From positions 43,328-107,327 of the forward strand of contig NZ_JAUOPC010000017.1 of NCBI RefSeq assembly GCF_030546805.1: a stretch of 64,000 bases of DNA, written 5' to 3'. This document shows positions 16,841 through 24,708 of the stretch, in pieces; position 1 is the stretch's first letter; each line of letters begins with the position of its first letter. The stretch comes from Cyclobacterium sp. 1_MG-2023. GTDB lineage: Bacteria; Bacteroidota; Bacteroidia; Cytophagales; Cyclobacteriaceae. The notes below the pieces were generated by a model. It did not search any database. It had not been told where the DNA came from and was given only the letters and a program-made list of their open reading frames with translations. The position numbers were made by a program, and so were the translations under genes.

Positions 16841-18106
16841 TTATTCCTCATCGGAATATTGAGAGAAATCCACAACTTCATCTTCAAGGTAATGCGGGTA
16901 CATTTTCTTATGAATCTTTTTCACCTCCTCTATGATGGTTTTTCTTAATTCAGCAATATTGGTTCCATCGCCGGCGGCCATAAAAACCGGGTTAATCGCC
17001 GATTTTTTGGCATAACTTACTTTCAACTTTTCAAAATCGATAAAATTTGCCTCCTCCACTTCAAATTCAGACATTTCCATCAATTCCTCTTCTGAGGGCA
17101 TTTTAGGCGCTATATCAATTTTATTAAAAACCATGATCATTGGTTTATCACCGGCCCCCATTTCTCTAAGGGTTTGGTTCACTACAGCTATTTGGTCTTC
17201 AAACCCGGGGTGTGCAATGTCTACCACATGCACCAATAGGTCTGCCTCTTCTATCTCAGACAAGGTAGATTTAAAAGACTCAATAAGGTGCGTAGGAAGC
17301 TTTCGTATGAAACCAACTGTATCGGATATCAGGAAAGGGATATTTTCCAGTACAACTTTTCTAACCGTGGAGTCTACCGTCGCAAAAAGTTTGTTTTCCG
17401 CTAATATATTTTCCTTGGTCAAAAGGTTCATCAAGGTACTTTTACCCACATTGGTGTATCCTACAAGGGCAACTCTCACAATTCCTTGTCTGCCTTTTCG
17501 TTGGGTCTGGCCTTGTTTCTCAATTTTCTTGAGCTTATCCTTCAGAATATCGATTTTCCTTCTGATATCCCTTTTATCTGTTTCTATTTCCTTTTCACCT
17601 GCCCCTCCACGAGTGGCGGTACCACCTCTTTGTCGCTCCAAGTGTGTCCACATTCGGGTAAGCCTAGGCAATAGGTACTGAAACCTCGCCAATTCGACCT
17701 GGGTTTTAGCTTGGGCCGTTTGGGCCCTGTTGAGGAAGATATCCAAGATCAACATGGATCGGTCATAAACCTTAATCTTCAGCTCATTTTCCAGAATTTT
17801 CACTTGTGAAGGGCTCAGGTCTTCATCAAAGATGACCATGTCCACATCAAAGTATTCTATATAAGCCTTTATTTCCTCAAGTTTACCGGTACCTACAAAA
17901 GACCTGGTATCCGGTTTGTCCATTCTTTGGGTAAACCGGTGTATGGCTTTCGCTCCTAAGGTCTCCGTCAAAAATGCCAGTTCGTCCAAATGTTCTTGCA
18001 CCAACTTTTCCGTCTCATTTTGATGGATCAGTGCTACCAATATGGCCGTTTCTTCTTTCGGAGAAGTATCTACTAATTTTGCTAATTTTCTACTATGTTT
18101 ACTCAT
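16841..18106 (-). CDS. hflX: GTPase HflX
   Basis: This 421-residue ribosome-associated GTPase has the HflX N-terminal domain (residues 20-180, with RSFVGTGKLEEIK and MVIFDEDLSPSQ) followed by a coiled linker with GGTATRGGAGE. The G domain carries G1 GYTNVGKST (216-224), a G3 DTVGFIRKLPTHLI segment and G4 NKID. HflX splits or rescues 70S ribosomes under stress. The C-terminal tail ends with an acidic stretch typical of Bacteroidetes members. The gene is monocistronic, with a terminator-like hairpin downstream and a 228-bp gap to rfbC upstream. Confidence 0.95.
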   Translation of the reverse strand: MSKHSRKLAKLVDTSPKEETAILVALIHQNETEKLVQEHLDELAFLTETLGAKAIHRFTQRMDKPDTRSFVGTGKLEEIKAYIEYFDVDMVIFDEDLSPSQVKILENELKIKVYDRSMLILDIFLNRAQTAQAKTQVELARFQYLLPRLTRMWTHLERQRGGTATRGGAGEKEIETDKRDIRRKIDILKDKLKKIEKQGQTQRKGRQGIVRVALVGYTNVGKSTLMNLLTKENILAENKLFATVDSTVRKVVLENIPFLISDTVGFIRKLPTHLIESFKSTLSEIEEADLLVHVVDIAHPGFEDQIAVVNQTLREMGAGDKPMIMVFNKIDIAPKMPSEEELMEMSEFEVEEANFIDFEKLKVSYAKKSAINPVFMAAGDGTNIAELRKTIIEEVKKIHKKMYPHYLEDEVVDFSQYSDEE

Positions 18107-18334
18107 TCAGAAATTTAAATCAATCTTTTTTAACTTAGGAAATTATAACATATTGTGCTAGCAATAGATTCATTATCAGTCAAATTAAATCTGTGTATTT
18201 GGAGACCATTTCCGGTATTTATACATTAAAAGACCAATCTTTAAACCACAACTGTACAATTTCGTTTCAAATTTATATATCTTCATAACATAATTGTCAA
18301 ATTGCAACGTTTTTAGAGATATAAATCCAAAGGT

Positions 18335-18886
18335 ATGGAAATCAGGGAAACACCTATTAAAGATGTATATGAAATCTACCCAAAAGTATTCAAAGATGCA
18401 AGGGGTTATTTTTTAGAAAGTTACCGACAAGATAGTTTTGAAAAAAAAGGAATGAATACCACTTGGGTCCAAGACAACCAATCCTATTCAGAGGCCGGAA
18501 TTGTTCGTGGCCTCCACTTTCAAAAGGGTGAACATGCCCAAGCAAAGTTGGTTAGGGTTATTAGTGGCAAGGTATTGGACGTTTGTGTGGATCTTAGAAA
18601 GGGCTCAGATACTTATGGGAAATTCCATTCAGTGGTATTGGATGAAAAACTTCAAAACATGTTGTATGTACCTAAAGGCTTTGCCCATGGTTTTGCCGTA
18701 TGGGAAGACGCTGTATTTACCTATAAATGTTCTAACCTTTACAACAAAGAAAGTGAAGGTGGAATTATTTGGAATGATAAACAGTTAAGCATTGATTGGG
18801 GAGTGGATGAACCACTGCTATCAGAGAAAGACCAGTTATGGCCTGATGTTGAAAAATTTACAGAAATAAGCAAAGGAGGACTTTAA
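18335..18886 (+). CDS. rfbC: dTDP-4-dehydrorhamnose 3,5-epimerase
   Basis: The 183-residue cupin-fold enzyme matches RfbC over its full length. IVRGLHFQKGEHAQAKLVR contains the catalytic His61, and VDLRKGSDTYGK, YVPKGFAHGFAV and the terminal WPDVEKF region are typical. It makes dTDP-4-dehydro-L-rhamnose, a precursor for surface polysaccharide. Its stop codon overlaps the start of the next gene (TAATG), so the pair is translationally coupled. The other rhamnose genes (rfbA, rfbB, rfbD) are absent from the window, so they must lie elsewhere if the pathway is complete. Confidence 0.93.
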   Translation: MEIRETPIKDVYEIYPKVFKDARGYFLESYRQDSFEKKGMNTTWVQDNQSYSEAGIVRGLHFQKGEHAQAKLVRVISGKVLDVCVDLRKGSDTYGKFHSVVLDEKLQNMLYVPKGFAHGFAVWEDAVFTYKCSNLYNKESEGGIIWNDKQLSIDWGVDEPLLSEKDQLWPDVEKFTEISKGGL

Positions 18887-19641
18887 TGTCTATCATTAAA
18901 CTATTTAAAAAATTTAATCAATCACCTAAAAATAAACCGCTCGACCTCAGCTGGCTACGGACAGACATGCACAGTCACCTGATACCGGGTATTGATGATG
19001 GCTCACAAAATATGGAAGAGTCCATTGAACTGATCAGCAGGCTTTCGGGTTACGGGCTGAAAAAATTAATCATCACCCCACATATCATGAGCGAGTTTTT
19101 TAAAAACACGCCTGAAATCATAGGGGCCGGATTAGAAAAACTTAGATTGGCAGTAAAGGAAGCAGGAATTGACATAGAATTGGATGCTGCAGCTGAATAT
19201 TATCTGGATGAAATTTTCTATGAAAAAATTGAAAACAAGGAGCCTATTCTCTCTTTTGGGAGGAATAAAATGGTTCTTGTAGAAACTGGATTCATGAGTA
19301 AGCCTCACATTCTTTTGGATACATTCTTTAAAATGGAAATGTTGGGCTACCAACCGGTATTTGCTCATCCGGAACGATATATTTATTTACATCAGGAGGT
19401 GGAAACACTCGATGCGTTGATAGATAGAAGCATCCCTTTTCAGCTTAACTTACTTTCACTGACAGGTTACTACTCTAAAGGCGTCAAAAAATTTGCCGAG
19501 AAATTAATAGATCGAAACTTGGTGAAATTAGCAGGAACAGACTGCCACAATGAAAAGTACCTCAATGCCATGGAAAGATTACCCCATAGCAAATACTATG
19601 ATAAATTACAGGAAATGGATTTGTGGAATAAAGAATTATAA
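18886..19641 (+). CDS. CpsB/CapC-type tyrosine-protein phosphatase (PHP domain)
   Basis: The 251-residue protein carries the PHP-domain metal motif DMHSHLIPGIDDGS (His29, His31, Asp37), then ITPHIM, FAHPERY and the late GTDCHN. These match the manganese-dependent CpsB/YwqE phosphatases that dephosphorylate tyrosine kinases controlling capsule or exopolysaccharide synthesis. The ATG overlaps the rfbC stop by one base, and an epimerase gene follows after 22 bp, consistent with a polysaccharide-related operon. No cognate tyrosine kinase is in the window. The biochemical class is secure; the polysaccharide role is inferred from family and neighbours. Confidence 0.88.
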   Translation: MSIIKLFKKFNQSPKNKPLDLSWLRTDMHSHLIPGIDDGSQNMEESIELISRLSGYGLKKLIITPHIMSEFFKNTPEIIGAGLEKLRLAVKEAGIDIELDAAAEYYLDEIFYEKIENKEPILSFGRNKMVLVETGFMSKPHILLDTFFKMEMLGYQPVFAHPERYIYLHQEVETLDALIDRSIPFQLNLLSLTGYYSKGVKKFAEKLIDRNLVKLAGTDCHNEKYLNAMERLPHSKYYDKLQEMDLWNKEL

Positions 19642-19663
19642 TAACCTGTAAGCATTATTGCGT

Positions 19664-20626
19664 GTGAAAAAAATATTGATTACCGGCATTACCGGGTTAT
19701 TGGGAAGCTATCTGGCAAAAAGCTATGCCGGCAAAGCTCAAATTTCCGGGCTCAAAAGGCAAAATAGCAGCACACAGCTTCTGGGAAATCTCGCTTCTCA
19801 AATCAACTGGTATGAAGGTGAGATCACAGATGTAGAACTGCTGATCGAGGCCTGCAACAATCAGGATCTAGTGATCCATGCTGCCGGCATGGTCTCATTT
19901 GATGAGTCCAAAAAAGAAGCCTTACTGGAAACCAACACCCAAGGTACAGCCTGTATGGTAAATGCCATGCTGTCTTCAAGCTGCAAAAAACTGGTTTTTA
20001 TAAGCTCTGTTGCCGCCCTTGGGAGAGATGCCATCCCCCTAATCAATGAAAACCAGAAATGGGTAACCTCACCACTCAATACTCCCTATGCCATTTCAAA
20101 GCATCTTGCTGAACTTGAAGTTTGGCGTGGGGCACAAGAGGGACTTGAGGTAATGGTTTTCAATCCATCCATCTTATTGGCAAAGATCGGTGATGAAAGA
20201 AGTTCCAGTCAAATTTACAGATATGTACTGGAAGGAAACCGGTATTTCCCAATTGGAGACATAAACTATATAGATATCAGAGACGCTGTTTCCCAGATCA
20301 ATACCATGATAGATTCCGGACATTGGGGGCAACGGTACATCATCAATAAAGAAGCCATACCTTATGAAACCTTCTTCAAAGAAATGGCCAAAGAATTTAA
20401 ATTAACCCCACCCAAAAAACCTTTGAATAATTGGATGGCCAAGATGGTAATCAACTGGTCCATGCTTTATAATTATTTTGCTAAAAATAAAATACCTGTT
20501 ACGCGTCAGACGATTAAAACTGCTCAAAGCAAAATCAGGTATGACAACAATAAAATTAATACGATTACAGAATATACCTATACCCCTTTGACGGATACCT
20601 TTAAATGGGCAATATCGGTTAATTAA
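19664..20626 (+). CDS. NAD(P)-dependent epimerase/dehydratase family protein
   Basis: The start is set at the GTG at 19664 because it gives MKKILITGITG, the usual N-terminal beta strand of an extended short-chain dehydrogenase. An in-frame TTG at 19658 would add two residues. GxxGxxG is present as GITGLLGS, and the catalytic Tyr-x3-Lys as YAISK. The 320-residue length fits sugar-nucleotide epimerases and dihydroflavonol reductase-like enzymes. A specific substrate cannot be assigned. It follows the phosphatase gene by 22 bp and probably belongs to the same operon. Confidence 0.8.
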   Translation: MKKILITGITGLLGSYLAKSYAGKAQISGLKRQNSSTQLLGNLASQINWYEGEITDVELLIEACNNQDLVIHAAGMVSFDESKKEALLETNTQGTACMVNAMLSSSCKKLVFISSVAALGRDAIPLINENQKWVTSPLNTPYAISKHLAELEVWRGAQEGLEVMVFNPSILLAKIGDERSSSQIYRYVLEGNRYFPIGDINYIDIRDAVSQINTMIDSGHWGQRYIINKEAIPYETFFKEMAKEFKLTPPKKPLNNWMAKMVINWSMLYNYFAKNKIPVTRQTIKTAQSKIRYDNNKINTITEYTYTPLTDTFKWAISVN

Positions 20627-20725
20627 CACACATACAATGCCGTTAATTAATCATAAAAACTTAACTGGTTTAGGCCATCTCAAGAATAAAATTGGTACAT
20701 TAAGTTTAAAAATTACATCAAACCT

Positions 20726-22138
20726 ATGACAGAAGATTTTGATAATCATTCAGATCAAGAGAAAGAGTTGGTTAAGAGGTTTGAGGACTCACTTAGCGCT
20801 AACTTAAATTTGTTCTTCGGAGAAGAAGAACTAGAAGATATCATTAGATATTACCATGATCATTTTAAATATAGGAAAGCATTAAAAACCAGCGAATGGG
20901 CTTTATCTAAGTTTCCATTTTCAATTGAAATAAAATTGTTGATGGCTCAATCGCATATATTTCTCGATGAGGTAGAAGAAGGTTTAGAGATTCTTGAAAA
21001 TCTAAACAATATTTCCCCCAACAACGAAGACATTGTGCTGACATTAGCCAATGCCATGTCCATATTGGATCAGAATTCAGATGCCATTCAATTACTTCAA
21101 AATTTTATCCCCTTGGCTGAGGACAAAGCTGAGGTATTTTACCTTTTGGGGAATTTTTACAGGATTGAAAATAAAAATAGGCAGGCCATTGAATGCCTTA
21201 AGGAAGCTGTAAAGCTAAAAATCAATCATGAAGATGCCTTGTTTCAGCTGGCCATGCTAACTGACGAAGAAGGTTCATTTGACGAAATACTCAATTTCTA
21301 TCAAGAATTCATCGACCAAGACCCTTACAATGCCAATGCATGGTATAACCTTGGCGTAGTATATAATCGCTTGGGTAAGTTTGAGGATGCCATCGCCGCC
21401 TATGACTATGCCTTATTGATCGATGACACCTTCTCATCTGCCTACTTCAATCTTGGCAATGCCCTGATGAATACCAACCAGTATGAAAAGGCACTGGAAG
21501 CCTATCTTAATACAATCAATTGTGAAGGAAGCAATGCTGAAAATTGCTGTTACCTAGCGGCTTCTTATGAGAAGCTGGATCAAATAGACATGGCTTTCAA
21601 GTATTTTAAAAAATCCGCAAAACTGGATTCAGAATATGACGATGCCTGGTTTGGGCTTGGAATGTGCATGGTCAAAAAGAAAAAATATTTTGAAGCCATA
21701 CATTATTTCAAGAAAGCCATCAAATTAACTGCAGAAAATGCCAACTACTGGGTGGGGCTGGCTGATGCAGAATACGAACTGGGCAACCTACAATCAAGCT
21801 CTGAGGCCTATGAAGAAGCCATTAATCTGGAACCAGGCATATTAGAAACTTATGTCAACCTCTCTTTGATTTATTTTGATCAAAACCGATTTGAAGAGGC
21901 GGAAGATGTTATAATGGAAGGCTTAGAAGAGTTACCTGAGGAAGCAAGCCTGTATTATCGACTGGTAGTATACATGATTAAGACAGGTAAATACAAAGAA
22001 GCCTTTTCAATTTTGGAAAATGCATTAACTTTGGACTTTGAAAAACACACGTTGCTTTATGAGTTGATGCCTGAACTGGAACAACAAAAAGCAATCTATA
22101 AAATAATCAATCAGTATAGAGAGGGTTTTAAGGAATAA
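20726..22138 (+). CDS. Tetratricopeptide repeat protein
   Basis: The 470-residue cytoplasmic protein has no signal peptide and is almost entirely helical TPR repeats. Typical repeat cores such as ANAWYNLGVVYNRLGKFEDA, AYFNLGNALMNTNQYEKALE and YWVGLADAEYELGNLQSS recur about every 34 residues from residue 60 to 460, giving roughly ten to twelve repeats. TPR superhelices mediate protein-protein interaction; the partner is unknown. It is followed 37 bp later by the phosphosulfolactate synthase gene on the same strand and may be co-transcribed. Confidence 0.85.
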   Translation: MTEDFDNHSDQEKELVKRFEDSLSANLNLFFGEEELEDIIRYYHDHFKYRKALKTSEWALSKFPFSIEIKLLMAQSHIFLDEVEEGLEILENLNNISPNNEDIVLTLANAMSILDQNSDAIQLLQNFIPLAEDKAEVFYLLGNFYRIENKNRQAIECLKEAVKLKINHEDALFQLAMLTDEEGSFDEILNFYQEFIDQDPYNANAWYNLGVVYNRLGKFEDAIAAYDYALLIDDTFSSAYFNLGNALMNTNQYEKALEAYLNTINCEGSNAENCCYLAASYEKLDQIDMAFKYFKKSAKLDSEYDDAWFGLGMCMVKKKKYFEAIHYFKKAIKLTAENANYWVGLADAEYELGNLQSSSEAYEEAINLEPGILETYVNLSLIYFDQNRFEEAEDVIMEGLEELPEEASLYYRLVVYMIKTGKYKEAFSILENALTLDFEKHTLLYELMPELEQQKAIYKIINQYREGFKE

Positions 22139-22174
22139 GACTCCTATTTATCTATAATATCAAAATCATATTGA

Positions 22175-22936
22175 ATGAATTACATCCTGAACAGCATCCC
22201 ATCCAGAACACAGAAGCCTAGAAATTCGGGATTTACCATGGCTATGGACAAGGGTTTAAGTCTAAGAGAAGTGGAAGACTTCATAGAATCTAACGGAGAT
22301 TACGTAGACATCGTCAAATTAGGCTGGGCCACTTCTTATGTCACTACCAAACTAAAAGAAAAAATTGATATTTACCGGGCTGCCGGCATTCCTGTATATT
22401 TTGGAGGCACCTTATTTGAAGCTTTTATCATTAGGGATCAATTTGAAGACTACAGGCGACTATTGGACAAGTACCAACTTTCTTTTGTAGAGGTCTCTGA
22501 TGGTTCCATCACCTTGGACCATGACACTAAATGTGAGTACATTCAAACCCTTGCGAAGGATGTCACCGTGCTTTCAGAAGTCGGATCCAAAGATGCCGCC
22601 AAAATCATTCCTCCTTATAAATGGATTGATCAAATGCAAAAAGAACTTAGTGCCGGTGCATGGAAAGTAATTGGTGAGGCTAGAGAAGGAGGTACTGTAG
22701 GTCTTTTCAGAGATTCGGGTGAAGTAAGGCAAGGTCTGGTTGAAGAAATTTTAACCCAAGTTCCGGAAGAAAGAATCATTTGGGAAGCACCACAGAAGGA
22801 GCAACAAGTTTGGTTTATCAAACTATTGGGCACGAATGTTAATTTAGGAAATATTGCCCCCAATGAAATCATTCCATTGGAAACGCTAAGACTAGGACTA
22901 AGAGGAGATACTTTCGATTTCTTTTTGAACAAATAA
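22175..22936 (+). CDS. comA: Phosphosulfolactate synthase
   Basis: The 253-residue protein matches the ComA family over its full length: an early SGFTMAMDKGLSLREVEDF, then VKLGWATSYV and FGGTLFEAF. Later VEVSDGSITL and VIGEAREGGTVGLF supply the rest of the TIM barrel. The family adds sulfite to phosphoenolpyruvate to form phosphosulfolactate, the first step toward sulfolactate and, in methanogens, coenzyme M. In gliding Cytophagales a cysteate-based sulfonolipid (capnine) pathway needs C3 sulfonates, so a role there is plausible but inferred. No other sulfonate gene is adjacent. Confidence 0.87.
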   Translation: MNYILNSIPSRTQKPRNSGFTMAMDKGLSLREVEDFIESNGDYVDIVKLGWATSYVTTKLKEKIDIYRAAGIPVYFGGTLFEAFIIRDQFEDYRRLLDKYQLSFVEVSDGSITLDHDTKCEYIQTLAKDVTVLSEVGSKDAAKIIPPYKWIDQMQKELSAGAWKVIGEAREGGTVGLFRDSGEVRQGLVEEILTQVPEERIIWEAPQKEQQVWFIKLLGTNVNLGNIAPNEIIPLETLRLGLRGDTFDFFLNK

Positions 22937-22966
22937 TTTTTAATCTCATTATTAAAAGTCCAATCA

Positions 22967-23902
22967 ATGAATAAGTTTCGTGAGAAGGCATTCCTTTTCT
23001 TAAAAGGCATGGGTATGGGAAGTGCCGATATTGTCCCCGGGGTTTCCGGAGGTTCAATAGCACTGGTTACGAAGATCTATGAAGAACTTCTTGCCAGCAT
23101 TAATTCCTTTGACCTCACCGCCATTAAGCTATTGGCAAAATTTGATATTGCGGCTTTCTGGAAACACGTAAATGCAGGTTTCTTACTGACTTTATTTTCA
23201 GGAATCTTAACCAGTATTTTTGCTTTCTCAAAAGTGATAACTTTTCTGATTGACAAATACCCTATACCCTTGTGGTCTTTTTTCTGTGGGTTGATACTCA
23301 TTAGCGCCATAATTATTCTGCGTGATATCAAACGATGGACCATTGTCGCTATTCTGATGTTTCCTATTGGAGCGCTCATTGCCTATTTCATCACTGAGCT
23401 TCCGATGATTTCTTCACCGAACAACATTTGGTTTACTTTCACTGCCGGAGCCATTGCGATCTGTGCCATGATACTTCCGGGAATTTCCGGTAGTTTCCTT
23501 TTGCTAATCCTAGGGAAATACGAATTCATCCTACACGCTGTCAATGAAAGGGATATTGTGATCCTGGGTGTCTTTGCTTTGGGATGTATCACCGGCTTAT
23601 TGCTGTTTAGCCGGGTGATTTCTTGGTTTTTGAAAAATTACCATGCCCTTACCTTGTCTTTTTTGTCAGGCTTTATGATTGGCTCTATCAATAAGATTTG
23701 GCCATGGAAAAAAATCCTAACCTATAGGGTGTCAAGTTCCGGTGCTCAAAAGCCATTGTTGACAGAAAACATATTGCCCCATGTATATCTAGCCGAAACA
23801 GGACAGGAACCTGCCTTTCTGATCGCTATTTTGGCATTTTTAATTGGTGTGGTCTTGGTAGTCGGACTTGAAAGGTTGGCTTATAATTTTAGGAAAGAAT
23901 GA
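22967..23902 (+). CDS. DUF368 polytopic membrane protein
   Basis: The 311-residue protein has about eight hydrophobic helices. The N-terminal GMGMGSADIVPGVSGGSIAL and a second internal ICAMILPGISGSFLLLIL motif form the duplicated signature of the DUF368 family. Members are linked to polyprenyl-phosphate (undecaprenyl phosphate) flipping in some bacteria (PopT). The function here is inferred from the family only. Its last four bases overlap the aroE start (ATGA), so the two genes are translationally coupled. Confidence 0.85.
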   Translation: MNKFREKAFLFLKGMGMGSADIVPGVSGGSIALVTKIYEELLASINSFDLTAIKLLAKFDIAAFWKHVNAGFLLTLFSGILTSIFAFSKVITFLIDKYPIPLWSFFCGLILISAIIILRDIKRWTIVAILMFPIGALIAYFITELPMISSPNNIWFTFTAGAIAICAMILPGISGSFLLLILGKYEFILHAVNERDIVILGVFALGCITGLLLFSRVISWFLKNYHALTLSFLSGFMIGSINKIWPWKKILTYRVSSSGAQKPLLTENILPHVYLAETGQEPAFLIAILAFLIGVVLVVGLERLAYNFRKE

Positions 23903-24645
23903 AAAAATACGGTTTAATAGGTTATCCTCTGACCCATTCCTTTTCAAAAAAGTATTTCTCTGACAAATTCGATAGAGAAGGAACCACAGATTGCAGGTAT
24001 GATTTGTATGAAATCCCAACAATCCAAGACCTGCCGGAAATCATTTCCTCGCAAAAAGGTTTGATAGGACTTAATGTGACCATACCTTACAAAGAGCAGG
24101 TAATCCCCTTTTTGGACAATTTAGATCCTGCCTGTAAAGCCATCGGCGCTGTCAATTGTATCAAACTAACGGAGAAAGGACTAATCGGATACAACACCGA
24201 TTACTATGGCTTCAAAACCTCCTTGACCAATTGGTTAGGAGAGAAAAAACCCCAAGCCCTAATATTGGGAACAGGTGGTGCGTCCAAGGCTGTTTGCCAA
24301 GCCTTGAAAGACCTGGAAATGCCCTTTTTAAAAGTTTCTAGAAATCCTGATGCTTCTACAAAAAACACCATTAGCTACAAGGACATCATAGCTTCTCCGG
24401 ATTTACTCCAAGAATACCCGCTGATCATAAACAGCACCCCTTTGGGTACTTATCCGAATACCTCAGCCCTGCCGGATTTGCCGGTAGATCACCTGACGGC
24501 CAATAATTGGTACTATGACCTGGTTTATAATCCTACGGAAACGGCCATGATGAGTGCCGCAGCTAAAATGGGAGCGAAAACAAAAAATGGAATAGAAATG
24601 CTCCACCTTCAAGCAGAAGCTGCTTGGGATATTTGGAACAAATAA
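23899..24645 (+). CDS. aroE: Shikimate dehydrogenase
   Basis: The 248-residue enzyme reduces 3-dehydroshikimate to shikimate with NADPH in aromatic amino acid synthesis. The N-terminal substrate site is seen in YPLTHSFSKKYF and NVTIPYKEQV with the catalytic Lys. The nucleotide-binding loop is LGTGGASKAVCQAL. It lacks any fused domain and is slightly short, as usual for Bacteroidetes. The start overlaps the DUF368 stop by four bases. A clear bidirectional terminator follows. Confidence 0.93.
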   Translation: MKKYGLIGYPLTHSFSKKYFSDKFDREGTTDCRYDLYEIPTIQDLPEIISSQKGLIGLNVTIPYKEQVIPFLDNLDPACKAIGAVNCIKLTEKGLIGYNTDYYGFKTSLTNWLGEKKPQALILGTGGASKAVCQALKDLEMPFLKVSRNPDASTKNTISYKDIIASPDLLQEYPLIINSTPLGTYPNTSALPDLPVDHLTANNWYYDLVYNPTETAMMSAAAKMGAKTKNGIEMLHLQAEAAWDIWNK

Positions 24646-24649
24646 ATTC

Positions 24650-24685
24650 AAAAAAAGCCATGAGATATAGTCTCATGGCTTTTTT
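24650..24685. terminator. Bidirectional rho-independent terminator
   Basis: GCCATGAGA (24657-24665) and TCTCATGGC (24671-24679) form a perfect 9-bp stem with a TATAG loop. A-rich sequence precedes it and a T-run follows. It lies between the convergent aroE and metalloprotease genes and can serve both. Confidence 0.9.
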
Positions 24686-24708
24686 ATTAAATGGGTTGGA
24701 ATAGATCC

